From the NCBI GenBank assembly GCA_019751935.1, contig JAIEMR010000103.1, forward strand, positions 1 through 15,894: DNA of 15,894 nt, in the 5' to 3' direction. The stretch comes from Alphaproteobacteria bacterium. GTDB taxonomy: Bacteria; Pseudomonadota; Alphaproteobacteria; Paracaedibacterales; CAIULA01. A model generated the notes under the pieces. It ran no database searches and had not been told where the DNA came from. It saw only the letters and a list, made by a program, of their open reading frames with translations. The translations under genes and the position numbers were made by a program. Shown here piece after piece: positions 8,021 to 15,268 of the stretch (its first letter is position 1; each line of letters opens with the position of its first letter).

Positions 8021-9060
8021 TGGGAATCTAGTTCTCCTGCAGATCGGCCCAAATGGTAGTCTAGGGTTTTTCTTAAAGCAACTTCGAGGTTTACTTTAGG
8101 TTCCCATCCCAAAATGTTGGTTGCATTCTTAATCGATGGAACGCGTCGGCTTATGTCTTGATAATGGGTCCCATAGTGGGCAGAGGATGTTACATCTGTC
8201 ACCTTTACTTTTTCAGCAATAGCTTTGTAAGCAGGGTATTCTTTGACCAAGCGGATCAGTAGTTCAGCCAGTTCTTTTATGGAAACATCGTTGTTTGGAT
8301 TGCCGATGTTGAAAATACGGCTACTTGCAATGCCATCTTTGTTGTCAATAATCTTAATCAAGGCTGCGATGCCATCATCAATGTCAGTAAAGGATCTGCG
8401 TTGCTTTCCACCGTCAACAAGTTTGATTTCGCCTTTGTGCAAGATGTCAGCAATGAATTGGGTCACTACTCTGGATGATCCTTCTTTTGCAGAAAAGATA
8501 TTGTCGAGTTTTGGGCCAACCCAGTTAAAGGGACGGAACAGCGTGTAGTCCAGGTTGTTGTGAATACCATAGGCATAGATAACGCGGTCAAGAAGCTGCT
8601 TGGAACATGAATAAATCCATCTTTGTTTATGAATGGGGCCAAGAACTAGATTTGAGGCTTCCTCATTAAACTCATCGTCTTCTGACATGCCATAGACTTC
8701 GGATGTTGAGGGGAATATAACGCGTTTTTTGTAATGGACGCATTTTCTAACAATCTCAAGATTCGCTTCGAAATCAAGTTCAAAAACCCTAAGGGGATCA
8801 GAAACGTATAAGGATGGCGTTGCAATGGCGACAAGTGGAAGGACCACATCGCACTTTTTAATGTGATATTCAATCCACTCTTTATTAATAGTAATATCAC
8901 CTTCAACAAAATTAAAACGAGGATGACCAAGGCTCTCTTCGATCTTGTCGCTTGCCATATCCATTCCAAAGATTTGCCAATCTTTTTCTTTGAGAATAGT
9001 TTCTGTTAAGGCGCTTCCAATAAATCCGTTCACCCCAAGAATTAGGATTTTTTTTGACAT
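8017..9060 (-). CDS. arnA: Stand-alone ArnA-type UDP-glucuronate decarboxylase (NAD-dependent epimerase/dehydratase family)
   Basis: It corresponds to the C-terminal domain of bifunctional ArnA, which oxidatively decarboxylates UDP-glucuronate to UDP-4-keto-pentose with NAD+. The 347 residues show the Rossmann motif GVNGFIG (9-15), FPSTSEVYG (116-124) with the decarboxylase-specific TSE, the catalytic YxxxK (Y150, K154) and KQRRSFTD (219-226), whose second arginine corresponds to the catalytic Arg619 of E. coli ArnA. Long stretches such as EWIEYHIKKCDVVLPLVAIA closely resemble ArnA. The N-terminal formyltransferase domain of enterobacterial ArnA is absent: the protein starts directly at the Rossmann fold with an AGAAGAG-like ribosome binding site. 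It is followed by arnD with a 4-nt overlap. ArnB, ArnC and a formyltransferase are not in this window. A UDP-xylose synthase is a less likely alternative. Confidence 0.88.
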   Translation of the reverse strand: MSKKILILGVNGFIGSALTETILKEKDWQIFGMDMASDKIEESLGHPRFNFVEGDITINKEWIEYHIKKCDVVLPLVAIATPSLYVSDPLRVFELDFEANLEIVRKCVHYKKRVIFPSTSEVYGMSEDDEFNEEASNLVLGPIHKQRWIYSCSKQLLDRVIYAYGIHNNLDYTLFRPFNWVGPKLDNIFSAKEGSSRVVTQFIADILHKGEIKLVDGGKQRRSFTDIDDGIAALIKIIDNKDGIASSRIFNIGNPNNDVSIKELAELLIRLVKEYPAYKAIAEKVKVTDVTSSAHYGTHYQDISRRVPSIKNATNILGWEPKVNLEVALRKTLDYHLGRSAGELDSQ

Positions 9061-9154
9061 TTCTCTTCTTTCTCAACTGTTATCAGAGATACATACTTCA
9101 TGTGCATAGAATCTATATCAAGATGGCTGCTAAGTCTATTAAGAGTTTTTCATT

Positions 9155-9192
9155 GGGCTATTTCGTCGGAAGTTGCACCGATTTTATAGCCC
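9155..9192. terminator. Hairpin downstream of the 421-aa exported-protein gene
   Basis: GGGCTAT (9155-9161) pairs with ATAGCCC (9186-9192), and an inner TCGG (9166-9169) pairs with CCGA (9178-9181), separated by a symmetrical 4-nt internal loop. It sits just beyond the stop of the minus-strand gene ending at 9205. The minus-strand sequence after it is A-rich rather than U-rich, so termination is possible but not certain. It may instead act as a 3' stabilising structure. Confidence 0.4.
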
Positions 9193-9204
9193 CTTATTGA
9201 CTCA

Positions 9205-10470
9205 TCACTTTTTCCCTTTTTTAGATTTGTTTTTTTTCTTGGCGTTTTTATGGGTTGCCGTTTGAGCTTCCCGAGAGTTTTCATCCGTAGCAGCAGGTTT
9301 TAACATAAGCTCATCTGTAGTAGGTTCTTGAACTTTGCGTTCTTCTGCATCTCTTTTTGCTTCTTCACGCTTTTTACGTATTCTTTCTTTTATTTGTTCT
9401 GCTCTATCGTTTTTCGCTTGAGTTAATTGAACTTTTTCTAACGCTTCTTCTGCTGCAAGACGACTCAGTACATTTTGCGTCATTCGATGGTCTAAAAGGG
9501 ATTGGAATCTTTCTTCAAATGATTTGTATTGCTTGCTCATTTCTTCTAGCGCTTGAATTTCGCGCATAATGGAAGGCACATTGCCTAGAACTTCTTTTTT
9601 GGAACTGTAAAATGGGTTACTAAATGCTGCCGGCGCGGTAAGAGCCCGAAGGCTTTCAAGGGTTTGATTATATCTCGTTTCTAAAGCATCATATGCAACT
9701 TCTGCATCCTCTACGGCGCAAATATAGTGCCTATAGTTCAAAACTTGTAGGATATTTTCGGTTCCTAAGTCTTGCATTAATACCTCCACAGCTTTGCTAA
9801 AAGGGCCGTGTATCTTGGATATTTTTCGCATTGAGGCAATAATGCTTAGTGTATATTCAGGGCATTCAATGCCGTCACTGTTAGTGTTATTTACTCTAAC
9901 AGTGATGTAATGATGAAAATTCTTATAACCATCTGTGATCGGAAGCCTTTCTAACTGACCTATCATTTCTTCATAAAATTCAATTTCATGAAAATCTTTA
10001 TTTGCATTTTCGACAAATACAGTGTCTTCAGCTTTTCTTGTCCATTGCAAGTATGCATATAAGCGATTAGCCGCATCTTCTCTTTCTTGGCTATTTGTAG
10101 ATGAAATAATCCCTCTTACTTCAGGAATTAAATCATTATACCGTGCTAAATCCCTTGCAATTTTATCAGTATAATCTTTGAACCTATCTAAAAGTTTATT
10201 ACTGCTACCTCTTCTGCCACTTTTTTCTTCAAATTCTGCAACTCTTTGTTTAACGGGGACATTTGTGTTTTTGATCCACGTATATAATTCTTGATTAAAG
10301 TCACGGCGTCTTTCCATTATGGCTAGCACCTCTTCAAAAATTTGTAGATGCAATACTGTTCGTGAGCCAAGTTTTGATGAAGTAGCATCAGTAGCATTAA
10401 CGCCATCATTTTCAACTTCCATAGCGCTCAGAGTATTAATTAAAGCTAGTATTGCTAAAAATAGTTTCAT
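9205..10470 (-). CDS. Exported coiled-coil protein of unknown function with lysine-rich tail
   Basis: I do not recognise the family. The 421-residue protein opens with a short hydrophobic segment (MKLFLAILALINTLSA) consistent with a Sec signal peptide cleaved near residue 16. The rest is hydrophilic and largely helical-looking, rich in Glu, Arg, Lys and Gln. A heptad-like region at roughly residues 335-385 (VQLTQAKNDRAEQIKERIRK) should form a coiled coil. The extreme C terminus is strongly basic (KNAKKKNKSKKGKK). No enzymatic motif is visible and no membrane span follows the signal. There is no clear Shine-Dalgarno; the leader before the ATG is A/T-rich. A promoter-like block shared with the two paralogous exported proteins lies 48 bp upstream, suggesting joint expression. 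It might be a secreted factor of a host-associated bacterium, but that is speculation. Confidence 0.75.
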   Translation of the reverse strand: MKLFLAILALINTLSAMEVENDGVNATDATSSKLGSRTVLHLQIFEEVLAIMERRRDFNQELYTWIKNTNVPVKQRVAEFEEKSGRRGSSNKLLDRFKDYTDKIARDLARYNDLIPEVRGIISSTNSQEREDAANRLYAYLQWTRKAEDTVFVENANKDFHEIEFYEEMIGQLERLPITDGYKNFHHYITVRVNNTNSDGIECPEYTLSIIASMRKISKIHGPFSKAVEVLMQDLGTENILQVLNYRHYICAVEDAEVAYDALETRYNQTLESLRALTAPAAFSNPFYSSKKEVLGNVPSIMREIQALEEMSKQYKSFEERFQSLLDHRMTQNVLSRLAAEEALEKVQLTQAKNDRAEQIKERIRKKREEAKRDAEERKVQEPTTDELMLKPAATDENSREAQTATHKNAKKKNKSKKGKK

Positions 10471-10504
10471 TTATTTTTTTATTCATAAAGTTTATGTTGA
10501 GATT

Positions 10505-10543
10505 TGTATAACTATTAAAAGATAAAATTGCAAGTAGAAATGG
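10505..10543 (-). promoter_or_regulatory. Shared upstream motif, copy C, with promoter-like -35/-10
   Basis: On the minus strand the sequence reads CCATTTCTACTTGCAA then TTTTATCTTT, matching the blocks at 5878-5905 and 7015-7042. A -35-like TTGCAA (10533-10528) is followed by exactly 17 bp and a -10-like TATACA (10510-10505). The start codon is at 10470, giving a leader of about 30 nt. This is the best-formed promoter of the three copies. The region to its right, up to 10670, must also contain the plus-strand promoter for rmuC, which I cannot place confidently. Confidence 0.6.
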
Positions 10544-10670
10544 AGTGTTGATTTAAGAATATAACTTGAATAGAGCAGGCTTTACATTTTTAAAAATCAT
10601 AAGAGTTGCATCTTTTACCCTAATAAGCTAATAACCAATTATCCCAACATTGTAGCAAGGGACCTTTTTC

Positions 10671-12089
10671 TTGGATTTTTTAGAGATTTTAACGGCCTAT
10701 CCGATCCTGGGTGGGGTTTTTTTGGGATTAATTCTTTGCATTGTTCTACAGGCCATTTTCAAACTGCGGCTATCTAAAAAGTTTCGTGTTTCAGAAGAAA
10801 CTCGTTTTCAAACGCTCTCTCAGCTTGCTGTTTATCAGGAAAAGTTAAACCGACATTTGGAGATAGAGGAAGAAAAAAACATTTTAAGAGGACGTGTTGT
10901 CAGTTTAGAGGTTGAGAATACTGAACTTAAATCTACAATTTTTCATGAACGTCAATTGATGCAGGAAAAGCTTCAGCTCATTGAACAGTCCCAGCTTCAG
11001 TTAACAGAAACCTTTAAAAACTTATCTAATCAAGCGTTACTTGCAAACAATCAATCCTTCATGGGGCTTGCTAAAAGCAGCTTTGATAAATTTCTTGAAG
11101 CGACGAAGAATGATATGGAGCAAAAGAAAAAAGATATCTCAATTATTTTAGAACCTGTGCAAAAAGCTTTGGGAAGTGTGGATGAGAAAATATCCCTACT
11201 TGAAAAAGAGAGAATAGGGGCTTACAGCGAATTAAAAAGCCAAATAACTGATCTTGTTTTAACGCAAAAAGAACTGCGATCTGAGACATCTAATCTAGTA
11301 AAAGCTTTACGCACACCCGCTGCACGTGGTCAATGGGGTGAAATGCAACTTAGGCGTGTGGTTGAAATGGCAGGAATGCTATCGCACTGCGACTTTTTGG
11401 AGCAAGTCTCAACTGACGATGGTAAACTTCGGCCTGATATGGTTATTAGACTGCCAGGTGATAAAAAGATCATTGTGGATGCAAAAACGCCTCTGGTTGC
11501 TTATTTGGAAGCTTTAGAGACAACAGATGATGGGCAGCGTGTCACTTGGCTTGAAGATCATGCCCGTCATGTGCGAACCCATATCCGAAGCCTTAGCCAA
11601 AGAGCGTATTGGGAACAGTTTCAGCCAACTCCAGAATTTGTGGTCATGTTTTTACCAGGTGAGTCTTTCTTTAGTGCGGCCCTGGAAAAAGACCCAAGTC
11701 TTATTGAATTTGGGGTAAAAGAAAAAGTCATTTTGGCAACGCCAACAACCTTGATTGCTCTTTTAAGGGCTGTTGCATTCGGGTGGAGGCAAGAAGGAAT
11801 TGCTGAAAATGCGAAAGCAATTAGCGAATTGGGTCGTGAACTTCATAAAAGACTGGGAGATATGACTCAGCATTTTTCACGGTTGGGCAAACAGATTCAT
11901 CATGTGGTAGAGTCCTATAATCAATCAATGGGTACGTTTGAAAGACGTGTCTTAGTGTCAGCTAGAAAATTCAACCAATTAGACCCTGGTCTTGAGGATA
12001 AATCCATGGAAATGCTAAATTCTCTTGATTCTATCCCCAGATCTGTTCAATCTATAGAGGCGAAAGAAGAAGCTGATATTCTTGAGTAG
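10671..12089 (+). CDS. rmuC: RmuC family DNA recombination protein
   Basis: RmuC proteins limit DNA inversion and rearrangement and are predicted nucleases of the PD-(D/E)XK type; their exact reaction is not settled. The 472-residue protein has an N-terminal membrane anchor (about residues 9-30), a long charged coiled coil (about 40-210) and the RmuC domain from about 214 (TPAARGQWGEMQL). Candidate catalytic residues are E224 in GQWGE, D256 in RPDMVI, and D270/K272 in VDAKTPL. Translation starts at TTG: an in-frame TAG lies at 10653 and no other start codon intervenes, while AAGGGA at 10657-10662 can serve as Shine-Dalgarno. The next gene begins 13 bp after the stop, and its ribosome binding site overlaps the stop codon, so the two probably form an operon. 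Confidence 0.93.
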   Translation: MDFLEILTAYPILGGVFLGLILCIVLQAIFKLRLSKKFRVSEETRFQTLSQLAVYQEKLNRHLEIEEEKNILRGRVVSLEVENTELKSTIFHERQLMQEKLQLIEQSQLQLTETFKNLSNQALLANNQSFMGLAKSSFDKFLEATKNDMEQKKKDISIILEPVQKALGSVDEKISLLEKERIGAYSELKSQITDLVLTQKELRSETSNLVKALRTPAARGQWGEMQLRRVVEMAGMLSHCDFLEQVSTDDGKLRPDMVIRLPGDKKIIVDAKTPLVAYLEALETTDDGQRVTWLEDHARHVRTHIRSLSQRAYWEQFQPTPEFVVMFLPGESFFSAALEKDPSLIEFGVKEKVILATPTTLIALLRAVAFGWRQEGIAENAKAISELGRELHKRLGDMTQHFSRLGKQIHHVVESYNQSMGTFERRVLVSARKFNQLDPGLEDKSMEMLNSLDSIPRSVQSIEAKEEADILE

Positions 12090-12102
12090 AGGAATTATTT
12101 TT

Positions 12103-13377
12103 ATGAAAAAACAAAGCTTAATTCTTTTAATGGCAAGCTTAATGATTAGTTCTTTTTCAGCATTTGCTGAGGCTGAAGTCCAAGGAAAATTACCTTTAAA
12201 AGATGGCGTTCAATCAAATATTCTAACCATTTATAAAGATGCAACATTAATTCAGCAGATTCGGTCAATATCAACCGAAAGTGGTAAAGATGGGTCGTTT
12301 CAAGGTATTCCAAATAGTATTTGTCCTGAATCTTTTATGATTTCTTCTGCGACTAAAGAAAATGGCTTTGAAATTTCTGAATTTAGCCTTGCGCCGGCTG
12401 CTGCAGGGGCATCAGATTTAGGGGTGACGTTATCTTTTAAGAATACGACTTCAAATTTGCTCAAAGAAATCCAGTTACTTTACCTTTTTAAAAATCTTGA
12501 TTGGCATATTGATTATGCCTTTTATTTTTCACCTAATTATGAAGATGTGAAGCTGAATGCTTGGATTGAAGTGAACAACAAATCCGGAGTTGCTTTTCCA
12601 AAAGCTCAAATACAATTTATTGATTGTTTGGTTCCTGCTTCATTTTCGCCCTTAAATCCACCAAGTGATTCGCAAGCAGATATACAGTCCCATAAAAAAG
12701 ATGCATTAACTCTGTCGGATCATGCGCACGCCTATGTTTATGACCAATTGGTTGATATTCCAGCCAATGGGGCCAAAAGGATTTCTTGGGTAAATAGTCA
12801 AGCAATTAAGGCAAAACAAGATTATCGTTTGTTTGTTGGAGGAGCCTATTTAGAAGACATGGAGGGAAAGCCAGCTCATCCAGTGGTTGAGACATGGATT
12901 TCTTTTCAAAATACCAAAGAGCAGACTTTAGGGCACCCTTTGCCTAAAGGCGAGGCAACTCTTTATCACGGCGACGAAAAAGGAGCTATTGAGGTATTAG
13001 GAAAAGCTTTTATTCCCCATACTTCTGTAGGGCAAGAGATTAGTGTGAAAATTCCGGCCACTCAAGCTGAAAAGAATTTTTCTACAACTAATGACAACAA
13101 AGCCTTACAATCTTTTGAAACGGAATTAGAGCAAACAGAATTTAAAAAATTAAGCGATAAGATTACAGAGTCTAGTTATCGTTTAAATCTAAAAAATAAG
13201 GCTAACCAGCCCATCACGATTAGGGTAACTTTAGATCTTCCAAAAGGCACATGGACTGTCGTTCGTGAAAATATAAGCCATCAGCAAAACGGTGATCATC
13301 AGGTGTTTTGGACTATACAAATTGGTGCAAACTCTGAGGTGGATTTAAAATATAGAGTTAGACTGATTCGAGATTAG
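12103..13377 (+). CDS. Exported DUF4139-type domain protein
   Basis: The start is placed at ATG 12103, because AGAGGA (12088-12093) stands 9 bp before it and the product then opens with a clean signal peptide MKKQSLILLMASLMISSFSA, cleaved around AFA. The 424-residue protein resembles the DUF4140/DUF4139 (MuiA-like) family. Near the N terminus is an ILTIYKDATLIQQ strand pattern, as in proteins with xVTLYRDGA. The middle has LDWHIDYAFYF and AWIEVNNKSGVAFPKAQIQF, comparable to the W-xx-Y and 'NxSGxxFxxAxL' motifs of DUF4139. The end is a beta-rich segment, WTIQIGANSEVDLKYRVRL. Function is unknown; a periplasmic or surface beta-sandwich protein is likely. It follows rmuC by 13 bp and is followed by a strong terminator at 13492. 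Confidence 0.7.
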   Translation: MKKQSLILLMASLMISSFSAFAEAEVQGKLPLKDGVQSNILTIYKDATLIQQIRSISTESGKDGSFQGIPNSICPESFMISSATKENGFEISEFSLAPAAAGASDLGVTLSFKNTTSNLLKEIQLLYLFKNLDWHIDYAFYFSPNYEDVKLNAWIEVNNKSGVAFPKAQIQFIDCLVPASFSPLNPPSDSQADIQSHKKDALTLSDHAHAYVYDQLVDIPANGAKRISWVNSQAIKAKQDYRLFVGGAYLEDMEGKPAHPVVETWISFQNTKEQTLGHPLPKGEATLYHGDEKGAIEVLGKAFIPHTSVGQEISVKIPATQAEKNFSTTNDNKALQSFETELEQTEFKKLSDKITESSYRLNLKNKANQPITIRVTLDLPKGTWTVVRENISHQQNGDHQVFWTIQIGANSEVDLKYRVRLIRD

Positions 13378-13491
13378 GTTATTTTACTCTCCTTTTATCA
13401 AAAACTATTTAGTTTATTTGAAAGAAAATTTTAGAAACAATCTCATAAAATTTGATAAAGAAGAGTTTTGAGCATTTAAGGCCCCTTTTGT

Positions 13492-13527
13492 AAAAAAGCC
13501 CTTCTCCTTAGGAGAAAGGCTTTTTTT
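13492..13527. terminator. Strong, probably bidirectional intrinsic terminator
   Basis: AAAAAGCC-C-TTCTCC and GGAGAA-A-GGCTTTTT form a long stem with one mismatch and a TTA loop. It is followed by seven T on the plus strand and, because the left flank is A-rich, by a U-run on the minus strand as well. It lies between the convergent DUF4139-type gene (ends 13377) and the minus-strand gene ending at 13565, so it can serve both. Confidence 0.88.
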
Positions 13528-13564
13528 AGGCAGTTAGTCTAGGGGACTTTTGGAGGAAATTTGT

Positions 13565-14188
13565 TTAACGACCTGCCTTGGATAATAAAGCTGAATTTGG
13601 ATTTCGCGTGTGAGTGCTTGCCATTTTAGCAAGAAGGGCATCTGCATCTGCATTTGGATTTTTGTCATATGTAACACCATCCCAATTTATAATTGCGGAT
13701 TCAGTTGCTCCTTGGCCTACTAAAAAAGGGACTGCAGAAGATGCATTTTGGCTGACTTCACTCACAAGGAACATATATTCAGACGCAGTTAAATCTTCCT
13801 TTTCTTCTTGTCTTTTGAGTTCTTTTAAAACTGAGGAACCTTTGTTGCTCAGTTTTTGAACTGAAGAAGGAGGATCAACTCTAGCCAGTTCAGGATACAT
13901 AGAAGCAAGAACTAAACTAGAATTTTCTTCTGCTTGTGGCATGTCATCAACTTTAGCGTTATGAAACATTTCAGAAGGAGAAAGTGTGCGGCCATGGACT
14001 GGAGAAACTTTTTGACCATGAGGGCTAAAAACCTCTGATACAGCTTCAATGACTGTATGAATTGCACCTCCAACTGTTACTGCTGTTTTATGAAAAACGT
14101 CTGCCATTTCATCAACAACTATGTTTGCCGAAGCAGAACCTATAAATAAGGGAAGAATTATTGCGCTTAGTAGTATTGTTTTTTTCAT
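13565..14188 (-). CDS. Exported protein of unknown function (207 aa)
   Basis: I do not recognise the family. The start is placed at ATG 14188, since AAGGTGA stands about 6 bp before it and the product then begins with a typical signal peptide MKKTILLSAIILPLFIGSASA, cleaved after residue 21. The open frame continues 32 codons further upstream, but those codons lack signal-peptide character and run into the non-coding region before rpsF. The mature part is about 186 residues, low in cysteine and rich in Ser, Ala and Glu. It has an early segment of possible amphipathic helix (VDEMADVFHKTAVTVGGAI) and no visible catalytic motif. It converges on the DUF4139-type gene with a shared terminator and is divergent from rpsF. 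Confidence 0.7.
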   Translation of the reverse strand: MKKTILLSAIILPLFIGSASANIVVDEMADVFHKTAVTVGGAIHTVIEAVSEVFSPHGQKVSPVHGRTLSPSEMFHNAKVDDMPQAEENSSLVLASMYPELARVDPPSSVQKLSNKGSSVLKELKRQEEKEDLTASEYMFLVSEVSQNASSAVPFLVGQGATESAIINWDGVTYDKNPNADADALLAKMASTHTRNPNSALLSKAGR

Positions 14189-14334
14189 AAAAATCACCTT
14201 AAACATATGTTCGTGGTACATCGTGATATAGAACATAGAATTAAAAAGTGAAAAGGCAACCCCCCTGACGAAAAATAAATGCATTTTTTGTGGTTATTTA
14301 TAGATTTAGATAGATTTTCATGTGCATTTTTCGT

Positions 14335-14340
14335 TATAGT
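14335..14340 (+). promoter_or_regulatory. Possible -10 box of the rpsF operon
   Basis: TATAGT stands just upstream of the three-hairpin leader. A good -35 box at 16-18 bp is not visible; a TTTTCA lies at 14315-14320 with only 14-bp spacing. If used, transcription would begin around 14347 and the whole leader would be in the message. Confidence 0.3.
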
Positions 14341-14346
14341 CCATTT

Positions 14347-14402
14347 GAGCATGTGTAATGCTCCTTGCTCGATTATGGAATCGAGCTGTGACTTGATTCA
14401 CA
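14347..14402 (+). promoter_or_regulatory. Three consecutive hairpins in the rpsF leader
   Basis: Three stems follow each other with almost no gap: GAGCAT/ATGCTC (14347-14352 with 14358-14363, 5-nt loop), GCTCGATT/AATCGAGC (14367-14374 with 14379-14386, 4-nt loop) and TGTGA/TCACA (14387-14391 with 14398-14402, 6-nt loop). All are perfect. They end 11 nt before the AAAAGGAG ribosome binding site of rpsF. Autoregulation of this operon by an S6:S18 complex binding a leader structure is known in many bacteria, but the CCG bulge of that motif is not present here, so this would be a different design or a chance structure. Confidence 0.5.
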
Positions 14403-14427
14403 AGTTATCAACCAAAAGGAGTTTAAG

Positions 14428-14856
14428 TTGAGATACTACGAAACCGTTTTTATAGCCCGCCAAGATGTAACCTCTAGTCAGGTTGAGTCGATGACTCAGC
14501 ACTATACTTCCGTGATTAAAGAACACGGTGGGGAAGTTACTAAGACTGAATTCTGTGGATTACGCCCATTGGCTTATCCGATTAAGAAAAACAAAAAAGG
14601 TCACTATGTTTTGTTGAACATTGCTGTAAAGCCAGAAGGCCTTGCAGAAGTTGAACGCCAAATGAAGATTAGCGAAGACATTTTAAGACATTTGTCCGTT
14701 CGTGTGGATGCATTGGATAACAATCCTTCTGCATTGATGCAACAACGTCATTATCGTGAAGACTTCCATCGTAATAATTACGATGATCAAAATGATCAAG
14801 GCGATATAGTGCCAGATTTGAGCCAAGTTGAACTTATTGCAGAAATTCAAGAGTAG
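14428..14856 (+). CDS. rpsF: 30S ribosomal protein S6
   Basis: S6 is a primary component of the small-subunit platform and pairs with S18. The 142-residue protein begins MRYYETVFIARQDV and contains the family's GLRPLAYPIKKNKKGHYVLLNI and LRHLSVRVD segments. It carries an acidic, Asn/Asp/Gln-rich C-terminal tail of about 40 residues, as is common in Alphaproteobacteria. The start codon is TTG, chosen because it gives the conserved RYYE N terminus and lies 6 bp after AAAAGGAG (14414-14421); no ATG fits. It is the first gene of the rpsF-rpsR-DUF2232 run, 14 bp upstream of rpsR. Confidence 0.97.
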   Translation: MRYYETVFIARQDVTSSQVESMTQHYTSVIKEHGGEVTKTEFCGLRPLAYPIKKNKKGHYVLLNIAVKPEGLAEVERQMKISEDILRHLSVRVDALDNNPSALMQQRHYREDFHRNNYDDQNDQGDIVPDLSQVELIAEIQE

Positions 14857-14870
14857 TATAGAGAGTTATT

Positions 14871-15191
14871 ATGAGAGAAAATTCATCCTATTCCCAAAGA
14901 TCAGATGGTCAAAGAACAGATAGTCAAAGAGGTGAGGGGCAAAAAGAAGACGGACAAAAAACATTTGTACGTCGTCAGTTTTTCCGTCGTCGTAAATCTT
15001 GTCCATTCTCTGGTCCAAACGGTCTTAAAATTGATTACAAAGATGTACGGGTTCTATCCAAGTTCGTATCTGAACGTGGAAAAATGATGCCAAGCCGTAT
15101 CAGCTCTGTTTCCTTGAAAAAGCAACGTGAATTAGCGCAGGCCATTAAGCGTTCCCGCTTTTTAGCTTTGATGCCATACGTTAACGGCTAA
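14871..15191 (+). CDS. rpsR: 30S ribosomal protein S18
   Basis: S18 binds the platform of the 30S subunit together with S6. The conserved core runs from about residue 32 (FVRRQFFRRRKSCPFSG) through DYKDVRVLSKFVSERGKMMPSRIS to the end (SRFLALMPYV), all typical. The protein is 106 residues, longer than the usual 75-90. The difference is a hydrophilic N-terminal tail of about 30 residues with a repetitive Asp/Gly/Gln/Arg pattern (QRSDGQRTDSQRGEGQKEDG). No alternative start codon lies between this tail and the core, so the tail belongs to the gene. An AGAGAG sequence precedes the ATG. Confidence 0.97.
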   Translation: MRENSSYSQRSDGQRTDSQRGEGQKEDGQKTFVRRQFFRRRKSCPFSGPNGLKIDYKDVRVLSKFVSERGKMMPSRISSVSLKKQRELAQAIKRSRFLALMPYVNG

Positions 15192-15204
15192 TTGCCAACT
15201 ATTT

Positions 15205-15234
15205 AAGAGGGTTTTTGTTGAAAAAAACCCTCTT
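15205..15234 (+). terminator. Hairpin after rpsR, possible partial terminator
   Basis: AAGAGGGTTTTT (15205-15216) and AAAAACCCTCTT (15223-15234) form a perfect 12-bp stem with a 6-nt loop. Only TC follows before A-rich sequence, so the U-tract is poor; read-through into the DUF2232 gene is likely. It could reduce expression of the membrane protein relative to the ribosomal proteins. Confidence 0.55.
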
Positions 15235-15268
15235 TCATAAAACATAATTTTTTTCTTTAAAAGAGTTT

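Noticed and set aside
8646..8969. 107-codon minus-strand frame inside the ArnA-type gene, and similar overlapping frames within acnA and rmuC
   Set aside because: They lie inside strongly conserved genes in other frames and have no recognisable product.
12082..12102. TTG start for the DUF4139-type protein overlapping rmuC
   Set aside because: ATG 12103 has a well-placed AGAGGA and gives a proper signal peptide.
14189..14284. N-terminal extension of the 207-aa exported protein
   Set aside because: The extra 32 codons have no ribosome binding site, hide the signal peptide and enter the rpsF upstream region; ATG 14188 is better.
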